This document shows positions 44,983-54,781 of a stretch of DNA of 64,000 nt, in pieces; the first letter of the stretch is position 1, and every line of letters begins with the position of its first letter. The notes under the pieces are model-generated. The model saw nothing but the letters and a program-made list of their open reading frames with translations, searched no databases and was not told the DNA's origin. Made by a program: the position numbers and the translations under genes. The stretch covers positions 1,942,501-2,006,500 of the forward strand of contig NZ_CP014870.1 in assembly GCF_001661075.1 (NCBI RefSeq), given 5' to 3'. Source of the DNA: Pseudomonas silesiensis. Its GTDB lineage: Bacteria > Pseudomonadota > Gammaproteobacteria > Pseudomonadales > Pseudomonadaceae.

Positions 44983-46095
44983 ATGAAACGTGTAGGTCTG
45001 ATCGGTTGGCGCGGTATGGTCGGTTCCGTGCTCATGCAGCGGATGCTGGAAGAGCAGGATTTCGATCTTATCGAGCCGGTGTTTTTCACCACTTCCAATG
45101 TCGGTGGCCAAGGCCCGTCCGTGGGCAAGGACATTGCTCCGCTCAAGGACGCTTACAGCATTGAAGAGCTGAAGACCCTCGACGTGATTCTGACGTGCCA
45201 GGGTGGCGACTACACCAGCGAAGTCTTCCCGAAACTGCGCGAAGCCGGCTGGCAGGGCTACTGGATCGACGCCGCTTCCAGCCTGCGCATGCAGGATGAC
45301 GCGGTGATCGTGCTGGACCCGGTGAACCGCAAGGTCATCGACCAGCAGCTCGATGCGGGCACCAAGAACTACATCGGCGGCAACTGCACCGTCAGCCTGA
45401 TGCTGATGGGTCTGGGCGGTCTGTTCGAAGCCGGTCTGGTGGAGTGGATGAGCGCCATGACCTATCAGGCGGCCTCCGGTGCCGGCGCGCAGAACATGCG
45501 TGAACTGATCAAGCAGATGGGCGCGACCCACGCCGCTGTCGCCGATCAACTGGCCGACCCGGCCAGCGCGATCCTCGACATCGACCGCCGTGTTGCCGAA
45601 GCCATGCGCAGCGACGCGTACCCGACCGAAAACTTCGGCGTACCGCTGGCCGGCAGCCTGATCCCGTGGATCGACAAGGAACTGCCGAACGGCCAGAGCC
45701 GCGAAGAGTGGAAGGCCCAGGCCGAGACCAACAAGATCCTCGGTCGCTTCAAGAGCCCGATCCCGGTGGACGGCATCTGCGTGCGCATCGGCGCCATGCG
45801 TTGCCACAGCCAGGCGCTGACCATCAAGCTGAACAAAGACGTGCCGATCGCCGACATCGAAGGGCTGATCAGCCAGCACAACCCTTGGGTCAAGCTGGTG
45901 CCGAACAGCCGCGAAGCCAGCATTCAGGAACTGAGCCCGACCAAGGTCACCGGCACCCTGAACGTTCCGGTGGGCCGTCTGCGCAAGCTGAACATGGGCA
46001 CGCAGTACGTCGGCGCGTTCACCGTCGGCGACCAGCTGCTGTGGGGCGCGGCCGAACCGCTGCGTCGCATGCTGCGGATTCTGCTCGAGCGTTGA
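44983..46095 (+). CDS. asd: aspartate-semialdehyde dehydrogenase
   Basis: The 370-residue enzyme makes aspartate semialdehyde from aspartyl phosphate with NADPH, the branch point to lysine, peptidoglycan DAP, threonine and methionine. It opens [19 protein letters not shown] (dinucleotide fold) and has the catalytic Cys135 in [12 protein letters not shown], at the same number as in E. coli, and the catalytic histidine in [12 protein letters not shown]. It is followed by a terminator at 46117 and, after a REP pair, by an Asd paralogue lacking the cysteine. Confidence 0.97.
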   Translation: MKRVGLIGWRGMVGSVLMQRMLEEQDFDLIEPVFFTTSNVGGQGPSVGKDIAPLKDAYSIEELKTLDVILTCQGGDYTSEVFPKLREAGWQGYWIDAASSLRMQDDAVIVLDPVNRKVIDQQLDAGTKNYIGGNCTVSLMLMGLGGLFEAGLVEWMSAMTYQAASGAGAQNMRELIKQMGATHAAVADQLADPASAILDIDRRVAEAMRSDAYPTENFGVPLAGSLIPWIDKELPNGQSREEWKAQAETNKILGRFKSPIPVDGICVRIGAMRCHSQALTIKLNKDVPIADIEGLISQHNPWVKLVPNSREASIQELSPTKVTGTLNVPVGRLRKLNMGTQYVGAFTVGDQLLWGAAEPLRRMLRILLER

Positions 46096-46116
46096 TCGGT
46101 TGAAGCAATGAAAGAA

Positions 46117-46148
46117 CCCGTGCCTTGAAAGAGGTGCGGGTTTTTTTG
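46117..46148 (+). terminator. terminator after asd
   Basis: CCCGTGCCT and AGGTGCGGG pair over nine bases (two G-T pairs) with a 6-base loop, then seven T. Confidence 0.85.
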
Positions 46149-46188
46149 TTTTTGGCAGTCTGATGTTGATGGGTTGATTGACAGTGCG

Positions 46189-46287
46189 CTATCGCGAGCA
46201 AGCTCGCTCCCACAGATTTTTGAGCTGCCATCATAGTTTGTGTACGACACAAACCTTGTGGGAGCGAGCTTGCTCGCGATGAGGCCG
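46189..46287. repeat. REP hairpin pair between asd and its paralogue
   Basis: Inverted copies of ATCGCGAGCAAGCTCGCTCC, about 50 bases apart, form a long hairpin; no gene lies in the 281-base gap. Confidence 0.85.
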
Positions 46288-46376
46288 GCACAGGCGCCGC
46301 ATATCCCCCGCCCAATTGCCTGCACGCCACCCACCCGGTAAAGTGCCGCTCCCCCCGTTTCGCCAGAGGTAAAACC

Positions 46377-47387
46377 ATGAGCCAGTCCTTTGATATTGCC
46401 GTGATCGGCGCCACCGGTACTGTCGGCGAAACCCTCGTGCAGATTCTCGAAGAACGCGACTTCCCGGTCGGCAACCTGCACCTGCTGGCCAGCAGCGAAT
46501 CCGCCGGGCATTCGGTGCCGTATCGCGGCAAGAACGTGCGGGTGCGGGAGGTCGATGAGTTCGACTTCGGCAAAGTCCAGCTGGTGTTCTTCGCCGCCGG
46601 CCCGGCGGTCACCCTCAGTTTCGCCTCGCGCGCCACCGCCGCCGGTTGCTCGCTGATCGACCTGTCCGGCGCCTTGCCGGCCGATCAGGCGCCGCACGTG
46701 GTGCCGGAAGCCAATGCACAGGTGCTCGCCGGTTTAAAAAAACCCTTCCAGGTCAGCAGCCCAAGCCCGTCGGCCACCACGCTGGCCGTGGTGCTGGCGC
46801 CGTTGCTCGGTTTGCTCGACCTGCAACGCATCCACCTGACCGCTGCTTTGGCGGTCTCCGCCCAAGGTCGCGAAGCCGTGACCGAACTGGCCCGGCAAAC
46901 CGCCGAACTGCTAAACGTGCGTCCGCTGGAACCGACGTTCTTCGATCGGCAGATGGCCTTCAACCTGCTGGCCCAAGTCGGCAAGCCGGATGAACAAGGT
47001 CATACGCTGCTGGAAAAACGCCTGGTGCGCGAACTGCGCCAGGTCATGGCCCTGCCTGCCTTGAAGATTTCGGTCACGTGCATTCAAGCCCCGGTGTTTT
47101 TTGGCGATAGCTTCAGTGTGGCCTTGCAGTCGGCGAGCGACATCGATCTGGCGAAAGTCAATGCCGCCCTGGAAGACGCCCCGGGCATCGAACTGGTGGA
47201 AGCCGGCGATTATCCGACCCCGGTCGGCGATGCGGTCGGGCAGGACGTGGTCTACGTTGGTCGGGTTCGCCATGGAATCGACGACCTGTCGGAACTAAAT
47301 GTGTGGCTGACGTCAGATAACGTGCGCAAAGGCGCGGCGCTCAACGCTGTGCAGGTGGCCGAATTGTTGATAAAACAACTTGTGTAA
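46377..47387 (+). CDS. usg: Asd-like paralogue (Usg), probably non-catalytic
   Basis: The 336-residue protein has the same two-domain fold as aspartate-semialdehyde dehydrogenase: IAVIGATGTVGETLVQILEE opens the dinucleotide fold, and the dimerisation domain follows. Where the catalytic cysteine belongs, the sequence is VSSPSPSATTLAV (residues 126-137), with no cysteine, so it cannot form the thio-acyl intermediate. E. coli Usg is likewise an Asd relative of unknown role encoded near truA. Here it sits between asd and fimV, as in other pseudomonads. A GAGGT site lies before the ATG. Confidence 0.88.
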   Translation: MSQSFDIAVIGATGTVGETLVQILEERDFPVGNLHLLASSESAGHSVPYRGKNVRVREVDEFDFGKVQLVFFAAGPAVTLSFASRATAAGCSLIDLSGALPADQAPHVVPEANAQVLAGLKKPFQVSSPSPSATTLAVVLAPLLGLLDLQRIHLTAALAVSAQGREAVTELARQTAELLNVRPLEPTFFDRQMAFNLLAQVGKPDEQGHTLLEKRLVRELRQVMALPALKISVTCIQAPVFFGDSFSVALQSASDIDLAKVNAALEDAPGIELVEAGDYPTPVGDAVGQDVVYVGRVRHGIDDLSELNVWLTSDNVRKGAALNAVQVAELLIKQLV

Positions 47388-47597
47388 AAGATACTTGGCA
47401 ACAATTTTTCCAAGGGTTCCAGCCAACGCTATGCTTGGTCCGGACTGCTGAAGGCGAGCCACCCTGCGGGGGCTTTCCCCCGGCATGAATGAAACGACCG
47501 CGCGCGACGACTCCTCGTTGCCGCGCGCAATGCCTTGCGGCAGCGACTATCAACACCTTCTCGCTGGCCGAGGAATGTTCAAACAAAGGATGAGGCT

Positions 47598-50558
47598 ATG
47601 GTTCAAGTTCGCAAACTGGTGTTAGCAATAGCGGCCGCCTCGGCGCTGTCCTCCGGTGTGGCGCATGCGCTCGGGCTTGGGGAGCTGACCCTGAAATCGA
47701 CGCTGGACCAGCCGCTGGTGGCGGAAATCGAATTGCTCGACGTCAAGGAACTCACCGCTAGCGACGTGGTGCCGAGCCTGGCTTCGCCGGAAGATTTCGC
47801 CAAGGCCGGGGTCGACCGCCAGGCGTTTCTCGACGACCTGAGCTTTACCCCCGTGCTCAACCCCAGCGGTAAAAGCGTCCTGCGTGTGACGTCCAGCAAG
47901 CCCCTGTCCGAACCTATGGTGAAATTCCTGGTTCAGGTCATGTGGCCCAACGGCCGTCTGCTGCGCGATTACAGCGTGCTGCTCGACCCTTCCAGGTTCT
48001 CGCCGCAAACCGCCGATGCAGCTGCGCAGCCGGCGCCGACGTCTGCCGTCACCGCCCCCGTGGCCGGTGCCACCGAGCCTGGCCAATACACCACCACGCC
48101 ACGGGATACCCTGTGGGAAATCGCGGCGAAGGCGCGTAACGGCGGCTCGGTCCAGCAAACCATGCTGGCCATCCAGGCGCTGAACCCGGATGCCTTTATC
48201 GACGGCAACATCAACCGACTGAAAACCGGTCAGGTCTTGCGGCTGCCGGATCAGGCCCAGAGCGCCAGCCTGCCGCAGCACAAAGCCATTGCCGAAGTGG
48301 CCGCGCAGAACTCGGCGTGGCGTCAGGGCCGGCGCTATGTGCCGAAGACCGGGGCAGGGCAGCAGCAACTCGATGCCACCAACCGTCCGCGTGGTGAAGG
48401 CGCAGCCGGGCAAGCCCCCAGGGACAATTTGAGCCTGGTGTCCGCCGAGACTGGCAAGGCCGGTGGCAAAGGTGCCGCAGGCGACGCCAAGGCCTTGAAC
48501 AACAAGCTGGCCATGACTCAGGAAAGCCTCGACACGACCCGTCGTGACAACGAGGAACTGAAAAGCCGCATGACCGATCTGCAAAGCCAGCTGGACAAGC
48601 TGCAACGCCTGATCGAACTGAAGAACAATCAACTGGCCAAGCTGCAGGCCGAAGGCGCCGCGGACGCTCCGGCTGATGCGGCGGCCATTGCGGCAATCTC
48701 CGCCGATCCCGCGGCAGCGCCCGGGCAAGCGAATGCAGATACACCTGGCGCAGCGCCTGGGCAAGCGGATGCGGCCGCACCTGCGCCTGCATCCGAAGCT
48801 GCGCCGGCTGCTCCCGAGACCACAGCGGCACCGGCCGAAACGCCAGTGGAGCCGACGCCGGTAACGTCCGACGAGCAAAAATTCAACGAGCTGCTGACCA
48901 ATCCGGTGTTGATGGGGCTGGTGGGTGGCGGGGCCGTGGTCCTGCTGCTGTTGCTGCTATTGCTGGCGCGTCGCCGCAAAGCGCAGCAAGAAGCCGAGAA
49001 ACACGTGCGCATGGCCCGGGAACTGGCCGAAGAGCAGCAAAATCCTGCCGAACAGGATCAATTGGAAGACAGCTTCGAAGGCCTGGAAGTGCCACCGCCG
49101 AGCGTGAAGCTCGATACCGCGCAAGCGCCGACCCCGGCACCGGTGCCAACGCCAGTGCCAAAGCCTGCACCCGCTCCGCTGATTGTTCCGGTCGTGGTCA
49201 CGCCGCCGATTGCCGCGCCGCTGGTATCGCCCGCCGTCGATCGCCACGATGACGATGTACTGCGCAAGGCGCATACGCATTATGCCGCCGGTCGCTTGAA
49301 CCAGGCTGCCGCGCTGCTTGAAGACAGCATCAAGTTCGAACCGCAACGCAGTGACCTGCGCCTGAAGCTGATGGAAGTCTACGGCCAACAGGGCAACCGT
49401 ACCGCCTTTGTCGCCCAGGAACGCAAGCTGGTGGCCAACGGCGAAAACTTTGCCCGGGTCGAACAGCTGAAGCACCGCTTCCCGGCCATGGCCGTCGGCG
49501 GTATCGCCGCTGCCTCCATGGCTGCCGAGCTGGACGCGCAATACGTCAGGGAGTTGCTGCTGGACGACCCGCAGGCGCCAGAAGTGCCCGATGACTTCGA
49601 CAGTGCCTTCGACCTGAGTCTGGATGAGCCGCAAAGTCCTGTTGCGACGCCAGTGGTGTCCGATGACTTCGACAATGGCTTCGACCTGAGTCTGGATGAG
49701 CCGCAAAGTCCTGTTGCGACGCCAGCGGTGCCCGATGACTTTGACAGTGCCTTCGATCTGAGTCTGGATGAGCCACAAAGTCCCGTTGCGGCGCCAGCGG
49801 TGTCCGATGACGTCGACAGTGCCTTCGATCCGAGTCTGGATCAGCCACAAAGTCCTGTTGCGGCGCCAGCGGTGTCCGATGACTTCGACAGTGCTTTCGA
49901 TCCAAGTCTGGATGAGCCACGAAGCCCTGCGACTTCGCCGGTTGCATTGACTCCGGCCGCGGCGGCCGAACTGGATGATTTTCCAGCGGATGACGACTTG
50001 AGCTTCGAGTCGGTATTGCAACAACAGACAGACGTCAGGGAAAACCTCGACGACCTGTCGGACTTCGATCTGGACATGGACCTCGGTGGCGAGGCGTCGC
50101 CGGCGATCCTGGCCGAAGACGATTTCCTGTTGAACCTGGATGACGAGGGCAAGGATCCCTCTGTTGCTGCAGCGCCGGCGGCTCCGGCAATGGCGCCGGA
50201 CGATCTCGAACTGCCGGCCGACTTCGACCTGTCCCTGGCCGATGAAATGGACACTGCTGCCGCTCCGGACGCCTTTTCGACCGAGCTCACTGATGTCAAT
50301 GCCGAGCTGGATCGTCTGTCGCAGAGCCTGGGCGAGCCGACGTTCACCGCCGAAGATGCCTTGGCCTCGGCGGATGACGAGCCGGAATTCGACTTCCTGT
50401 CCGGTACCGACGAAGTCGCCACCAAGCTCGATCTGGCCCAGGCCTACATCGACATGGGCGATGCCGATGGTGCGCGGGATATCCTCAATGAGGTGGTGAA
50501 CGAGGGTGATGCGGAGCAGAAGGATGAGGCCAGGGAGCTGCTTTCGCGTTTGGCGTGA
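47598..50558 (+). CDS. fimV: FimV, peptidoglycan-binding polar hub protein for type IV pili
   Basis: The 986-residue inner-membrane protein organises the cell pole and, in P. aeruginosa, supports type IV pilus assembly and cAMP signalling. A signal peptide (LAIAAASALSSGVAHA) is followed by the FimV N-terminal domain (LGLGELTLKSTLDQPLVAEI), a LysM peptidoglycan-binding motif at about residues 160-215, a coiled-coil (MTDLQSQLDKLQRLIELKNN), an Ala/Pro-rich linker, one membrane helix near 436-456, TPR-like helices near 565-620, five near-identical 24-residue acidic repeats (663-782) and the FimV C-terminal domain. I start it at the ATG at 47598 with GGATGAGG upstream. The acidic repeats are recent duplications. 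Confidence 0.95.
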   Translation: MVQVRKLVLAIAAASALSSGVAHALGLGELTLKSTLDQPLVAEIELLDVKELTASDVVPSLASPEDFAKAGVDRQAFLDDLSFTPVLNPSGKSVLRVTSSKPLSEPMVKFLVQVMWPNGRLLRDYSVLLDPSRFSPQTADAAAQPAPTSAVTAPVAGATEPGQYTTTPRDTLWEIAAKARNGGSVQQTMLAIQALNPDAFIDGNINRLKTGQVLRLPDQAQSASLPQHKAIAEVAAQNSAWRQGRRYVPKTGAGQQQLDATNRPRGEGAAGQAPRDNLSLVSAETGKAGGKGAAGDAKALNNKLAMTQESLDTTRRDNEELKSRMTDLQSQLDKLQRLIELKNNQLAKLQAEGAADAPADAAAIAAISADPAAAPGQANADTPGAAPGQADAAAPAPASEAAPAAPETTAAPAETPVEPTPVTSDEQKFNELLTNPVLMGLVGGGAVVLLLLLLLLARRRKAQQEAEKHVRMARELAEEQQNPAEQDQLEDSFEGLEVPPPSVKLDTAQAPTPAPVPTPVPKPAPAPLIVPVVVTPPIAAPLVSPAVDRHDDDVLRKAHTHYAAGRLNQAAALLEDSIKFEPQRSDLRLKLMEVYGQQGNRTAFVAQERKLVANGENFARVEQLKHRFPAMAVGGIAAASMAAELDAQYVRELLLDDPQAPEVPDDFDSAFDLSLDEPQSPVATPVVSDDFDNGFDLSLDEPQSPVATPAVPDDFDSAFDLSLDEPQSPVAAPAVSDDVDSAFDPSLDQPQSPVAAPAVSDDFDSAFDPSLDEPRSPATSPVALTPAAAAELDDFPADDDLSFESVLQQQTDVRENLDDLSDFDLDMDLGGEASPAILAEDDFLLNLDDEGKDPSVAAAPAAPAMAPDDLELPADFDLSLADEMDTAAAPDAFSTELTDVNAELDRLSQSLGEPTFTAEDALASADDEPEFDFLSGTDEVATKLDLAQAYIDMGDADGARDILNEVVNEGDAEQKDEARELLSRLA
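49584..49943 (+). repeat. five tandem 72-base repeats inside fimV
   Basis: Units start at 49584, 49656, 49728, 49800 and 49872. Each codes 24 residues of the form V-P/S-DDFDSAFDLSLDEPQSPVA. Nucleotide identity between units is high, with changes such as D-to-N, L-to-P and E-to-Q at single sites. Confidence 0.93.
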
Positions 50559-50582
50559 TTGATTAATAAGGCTTGAACTGAG

Positions 50583-50609
50583 CGGCAGCCCATTGGGGCT
50601 GCCGTTTTT
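50583..50609 (+). terminator. terminator after fimV
   Basis: CGGCAGCC and GGCTGCCG form a perfect 8-base stem with a 5-base loop, followed by TTTTTGTTT, 25 bases after the stop. Confidence 0.88.
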
Positions 50610-50640
50610 GTTTGCGGGTGATGAGATGGCGACTGTCAGG

Positions 50641-50742
50641 CCGCCATCGCGGGCAAGCCCGCTCCCACAGTGGTCGGTGTCGAGCCCAAAGTTTATGTAC
50701 ACCAATGAAACCTGTGGGAGCGGGCTTGCCCGCGATGGGGCC
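50641..50742. repeat. REP hairpin pair between fimV and truA
   Basis: Inverted copies of CCATCGCGGGCAAGCCCGCT(CCCAC) are spaced by about 50 bases; the rest of the 278-base gap holds only the fimV terminator and the truA leader. Confidence 0.85.
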
Positions 50743-50836
50743 GGTACATTCAACACAGTATCGACAGTTACACTGGCATCCCGATCCAGCAGCCTTATAA
50801 TGCCCGCCTTTGCGCACATCAGCAGGCTGTCACTCC

Positions 50837-51691
50837 TTGGCAAATATAGATAACCCGGCCGCCGAAATGGCGGCCGACGGCTTTTTCCGGATCGCGTTGG
50901 GTGTTGAATACAAGGGCTCGCGCTATCGCGGCTGGCAGCGCCAGGCCTCCGGCGTGCTCACCGTGCAGGAAACCCTCGAAAAGGCCCTGTCCAAAGTCGC
51001 CGATTCCCCGGTGTCGCTGCTCTGCGCCGGGCGCACCGATGCTGGCGTGCATGCCTGCGGTCAGGTCGTGCACTTCGACACGTCGGTCGAGCGCTCGATG
51101 AAAGCCTGGGTCATGGGCGCCAACATCAACTTGCCCCACGACGTCAGTGTCAGCTGGGCAAAAGTCATGCCGGCGCATTTTCATGCGCGCTTCAAGGCCA
51201 TCGCCCGACGCTATCGCTACGTGATCTACAACGATCAGATCCGTCCGGCGCACATGAATGACGAGGTCACCTGGAACCACCGTCCGCTCGACGTCGAGCG
51301 CATGGCCGAGGCGGCGCAATACCTGGTCGGCACCCATGACTTCAGTGCCTTCCGCGCCGGTCAGTGCCAAGCCAAATCGCCGATCAAGGAACTGCATCAC
51401 CTGCGCGTCACCCGTCACGGCAAGATGATCGTGCTGGACATCCGCGCCAGTGCCTTCCTGCACCATATGGTGCGCAACATCGCCGGCGTGCTGATGACCA
51501 TCGGTGCCGGCGAGCGCCCGGTCGAGTGGATGAAAGAAGTCCTGGAAAGCCGCATTCGCCGCTCCGGCGGGGTCACGGCGCACCCGTTCGGCTTGTACCT
51601 GGTACAGGTCGAGTACCGCGACGAGTTCCAGCTGCCCGAGCGTTACATCGGGCCGCACTTCCTGACCGGCTTCTCGGAACTTGACGGCTGA
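50837..51691 (+). CDS. truA: tRNA pseudouridine(38-40) synthase
   Basis: The cytoplasmic enzyme converts uridines 38-40 in the anticodon arm of many tRNAs. Core motifs are intact: IALGVEYKGSRYRGWQRQ near the start, the catalytic aspartate in CAGRTDAGVHACGQV, and FLHHMVRNIAGVLMTIG late in the protein. The start is uncertain. The frame is open from 50810; I take the TTG at 50837, with CAGG about 8 bases upstream, giving 284 residues, while the ATG at 50867 has no visible ribosome site but is also possible. It leads a biosynthetic run (trpF, accD, folC) on the same strand. Confidence 0.9.
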   Translation: MANIDNPAAEMAADGFFRIALGVEYKGSRYRGWQRQASGVLTVQETLEKALSKVADSPVSLLCAGRTDAGVHACGQVVHFDTSVERSMKAWVMGANINLPHDVSVSWAKVMPAHFHARFKAIARRYRYVIYNDQIRPAHMNDEVTWNHRPLDVERMAEAAQYLVGTHDFSAFRAGQCQAKSPIKELHHLRVTRHGKMIVLDIRASAFLHHMVRNIAGVLMTIGAGERPVEWMKEVLESRIRRSGGVTAHPFGLYLVQVEYRDEFQLPERYIGPHFLTGFSELDG

Positions 51692-51754
51692 CGCCTGCGA
51701 ACGCTTTTGTTACCATCCGGGACTTTCTCGGATTTGCCGTGGGGTTGTCTCGAA

Positions 51755-52378
51755 ATGTCGTCCGTTCGCAGCAAGATTTGCGGGATTACCCGCACGGAAG
51801 ATGCGTTGGCCGCGGTCGAGGCCGGGGCCGACGCCCTCGGCTTTGTGTTCTACGCCAAAAGCCCGCGGGCGGTGACGTTCGAGCAGGCGCGCAGGATCAT
51901 CAAGGCGCTGCCGCCGTTCGTGACCACCGTGGGTTTGTTCGTCAACGCCAGCCGCTGCGAGTTGGGGGAAATCCTCGACGCCGTGCCGCTGGATCTGTTG
52001 CAGTTCCATGGCGACGAAACCGCGGCCGATTGCGAAGGCTGGCACCGTCCGTATATCAAGGCGCTGCGGGTCAAGGCCGGGGATGACATCGCGGCGGCTT
52101 GCGAGGCGTTTCCAGGTGCCAGCGGGATTCTGCTGGATGCCTACGTCGAAGGCGTACCGGGCGGAACCGGGGAAGCGTTCGATTGGTCTCTGATACCGCA
52201 AGGCTTGAGCAAACCGATTATCCTGGCGGGCGGCTTGACGCCGGACAACGTCGCCGAGGCCATTGCCCGGGTTCGGCCTTATGCCGTGGATGTCAGTGGC
52301 GGGGTAGAGGCGAGCAAGGGAATCAAGGATCACGCAAAGATCCGGGCGTTCATCAAGGCGGTACATACGATGATGTGA
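51755..52378 (+). CDS. trpF: phosphoribosylanthranilate isomerase
   Basis: The 207-residue TIM-barrel enzyme performs the third step of tryptophan synthesis from anthranilate. It opens [20 protein letters not shown] with the catalytic cysteine in KICGIT, and holds [15 protein letters not shown] and [14 protein letters not shown], the phosphate-binding end of the barrel. In pseudomonads trpF lies apart from trpBA, as here between truA and accD. I start it at the ATG at 51755; the upstream open frame is not conserved. The gap from truA is 63 bases. Confidence 0.95.
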   Translation: MSSVRSKICGITRTEDALAAVEAGADALGFVFYAKSPRAVTFEQARRIIKALPPFVTTVGLFVNASRCELGEILDAVPLDLLQFHGDETAADCEGWHRPYIKALRVKAGDDIAAACEAFPGASGILLDAYVEGVPGGTGEAFDWSLIPQGLSKPIILAGGLTPDNVAEAIARVRPYAVDVSGGVEASKGIKDHAKIRAFIKAVHTMM

Positions 52379-52556
52379 CGGCTGGCAGGCTGCCGCCGTC
52401 CACAGGCATGGCTGAGGGGTTTTTGGGTTGTACGCAGGTCGCATCTCGCTGATCCGGCAACCCATCGATCATCGCCGCACACATGAATTTAGCTCAAGGG
52501 CATACGCGGGGCTGCGAACCAGAGCGTTCGGGCCGCCGGTACTGGAGAAAGAAAGC

Positions 52557-53477
52557 ATGAGCAACTGGTTAGTAGACAAACTGATCCCTTCGATCATGCG
52601 TTCCGAGGTCAAGAAGAGCTCGGTGCCTGAAGGTCTGTGGCACAAATGCCCGTCTTGCGAGGCTGTGCTGTATCGTCCGGAGCTGGAAAAGACCCTGGAC
52701 GTTTGCCCCAAGTGCAACCACCACATGCGTATCAGCGCCCGCGCGCGCATCGACATCTTCCTCGACGTTGAAGGCCGTGCCGAACTGGGTGCGGACCTGG
52801 AACCGGTCGACCGTCTGAAATTCCGCGACGGCAAGAAGTACAAGGATCGCCTGACCGCTGCCCAGAAGCAGACCGGCGAAAAAGACGCCCTGATCTCCAT
52901 GAGCGGCACCCTGCTGGGCATGCCGGTGGTGGTGTCGGCCTTCGAATTCTCCTTCATGGGCGGTTCGATGGGCGCGATCGTCGGCGAGCGCTTCGTTCGC
53001 GCCGCCAACTACGCCCTGGAACACCGTTGCCCGATGATCTGCTTCGCCGCCTCCGGTGGTGCGCGGATGCAGGAAGCCCTGATCTCGCTGATGCAAATGG
53101 CCAAGACCTCCGCGGTACTGGCGCGTCTGCGTGAAGAAGGCATTCCGTTCATTTCCGTACTGACTGACCCGGTCTACGGCGGTGTTTCCGCCAGCCTGGC
53201 GATGCTTGGCGACGTGATCGTCGGCGAGCCGAAGGCCCTGATCGGCTTTGCCGGCCCACGCGTGATCGAGCAGACCGTGCGTGAAAAACTGCCGGAAGGC
53301 TTCCAGCGCAGCGAGTTCCTGCTGGAGCACGGCGCGATCGACATGATCATCCACCGTCAGGAGCTGCGTCCGCGCCTGGGCAACCTGCTGGCACAAATGA
53401 TGGGCCTGCCGACGCCTCAATTCGTCGCCGCCCCCATCGAACCGATCGTTGTTCCACCGGTGCCTGCCAACATATGA
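52557..53477 (+). CDS. accD: acetyl-CoA carboxylase carboxyltransferase beta subunit
   Basis: The 306-residue protein is half of the carboxyltransferase that makes malonyl-CoA for fatty acids, with AccA. It begins with a zinc ribbon, CPSC and CPKC about 18 residues apart ([29 protein letters not shown]), and then the crotonase-like fold with [14 protein letters not shown] and [12 protein letters not shown] for binding acyl-CoA. I start it at the ATG at 52557 with GGAGAAAG upstream. Its stop overlaps the start of folC (ATGA). Confidence 0.97.
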   Translation: MSNWLVDKLIPSIMRSEVKKSSVPEGLWHKCPSCEAVLYRPELEKTLDVCPKCNHHMRISARARIDIFLDVEGRAELGADLEPVDRLKFRDGKKYKDRLTAAQKQTGEKDALISMSGTLLGMPVVVSAFEFSFMGGSMGAIVGERFVRAANYALEHRCPMICFAASGGARMQEALISLMQMAKTSAVLARLREEGIPFISVLTDPVYGGVSASLAMLGDVIVGEPKALIGFAGPRVIEQTVREKLPEGFQRSEFLLEHGAIDMIIHRQELRPRLGNLLAQMMGLPTPQFVAAPIEPIVVPPVPANI

Positions 53478-54781
53478 CCCAACGTACCCTTGGCGAATGG
53501 CTCGCCTACCTCGAGCAGTTGCACCCTTCGGCCATCGACATGGGCCTTGCGCGTTCGCAACAGGTAGCGTCCCGCATGGGACTGGGCAAGCCGGCGCCTC
53601 GGGTGATCACGGTTACCGGCACCAACGGCAAGGGTTCCACCTGTGCGTTCGTGGCCTCGCTGCTGCGGGCGCAAGGCCTGAAAGTCGGGGTCTACAGTTC
53701 TCCGCACCTGCTGCGCTACAACGAGCGGGTGCAGGTCAATGGCGTCGAAGCCACTGACGCCGAGCTGTGCCAGGCCTTCGTGGCCGTCGAGGCCGGTCGT
53801 GGCGACACGACCCTGACGTACTTCGAAATGGGCACCCTGGCGGCATTCTGGCTGTTTCAACAGGCCGGTCTCGATGCGGTGGTGCTGGAAGTCGGCCTGG
53901 GCGGGCGTCTGGACACGGTCAACGTGGTGGATGCCGACATGGCGCTGGTGACCAGCATCGGCGTCGACCATGCGGACTATCTGGGGGATACCCGTGAGTC
54001 CGTGGCCTTCGAGAAGGCCGGTATCTTCCGCCAGGGCGCGCCTGCGCTCTGTGGCGACCTGAATCCTCCGCAAATCCTGCTGGACAAGGCGCGGGAGCTC
54101 GGTTGCCCGTTTTTCCTGCGGGGCCGCGATTTTGACCTGGGCGTGACCGATCACGCCTGGCAATGGCGCGGCCTGGACGCGCAAGGGCGGGTGGTCGAAC
54201 TGCGTGATCTGCCGCTGCTCGATCTGCCGATGGAAAACGCCGCGCTGGCACTGCAAGCCTATCTGCTGCTCGGCCTGCCTTGGGTGGATGCGCAGATCAA
54301 GGCTGCCCTGAAAGCGACGCGGGTGGTCGGTCGTCTCGATCGCCGCCAGTTCGACTGGCAGGGCAAGCGCCTGAACTTGTTGCTGGATGTGGGGCACAAT
54401 CCGCATGCGGCCGAGTATCTGGCCCGGCGCCTGGCCAGCCAGCCACCGGCCGGCAAGCGCCTGGCGGTGTTCGGCTTGCTGGCGGACAAGGATCTGGAGG
54501 GTGTTGTCGGCGAATTGAATGCCAGTGTCGGGCATTGGGCCGTCGCGCCACTGGATTCGCCCCGGGCACGACCGGTCGGCGATTTGCACCAGGCGTTACA
54601 GAACCTCGGTGCATCGGTAACGTCTTATGACAGTGTGACCGCCGCCCTGGAAGGGCAGTGCGCACTGGCATCGAGCGACGACGAGATTCTGTTGTTCGGA
54701 TCATTTTATTGTGTCGCCGAGGCCCTGCAATGGCTGGCCCGGCGCTCCACGGAGGACGCGGCAAATGGCATTGCTGGATAA
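53474..54781 (+). CDS. folC: bifunctional dihydrofolate synthase / folylpolyglutamate synthase
   Basis: The 435-residue ATP-dependent ligase adds glutamate to dihydropteroate and to folates. The P-loop [16 protein letters not shown] (about residues 40-55) and [17 protein letters not shown] are typical, as is [17 protein letters not shown] in the C-terminal domain. It overlaps accD by 4 bases and its own end overlaps the next gene by 17 bases, so accD, folC and the SPOR gene form a tightly coupled unit, an arrangement common to gamma-proteobacteria. Confidence 0.96.
   Translation: MTQRTLGEWLAYLEQLHPSAIDMGLARSQQVASRMGLGKPAPRVITVTGTNGKGSTCAFVASLLRAQGLKVGVYSSPHLLRYNERVQVNGVEATDAELCQAFVAVEAGRGDTTLTYFEMGTLAAFWLFQQAGLDAVVLEVGLGGRLDTVNVVDADMALVTSIGVDHADYLGDTRESVAFEKAGIFRQGAPALCGDLNPPQILLDKARELGCPFFLRGRDFDLGVTDHAWQWRGLDAQGRVVELRDLPLLDLPMENAALALQAYLLLGLPWVDAQIKAALKATRVVGRLDRRQFDWQGKRLNLLLDVGHNPHAAEYLARRLASQPPAGKRLAVFGLLADKDLEGVVGELNASVGHWAVAPLDSPRARPVGDLHQALQNLGASVTSYDSVTAALEGQCALASSDDEILLFGSFYCVAEALQWLARRSTEDAANGIAG

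Noticed and set aside
49584-49943. Regularly spaced repeats considered as a CRISPR array
   Set aside because: Units are contiguous 72-base in-frame coding repeats with no unique spacers.
48957-50843. 628-residue minus-strand open frame across fimV
   Set aside because: Antisense shadow of fimV; its Ile/Glu repeats are just the fimV repeat array read backwards.
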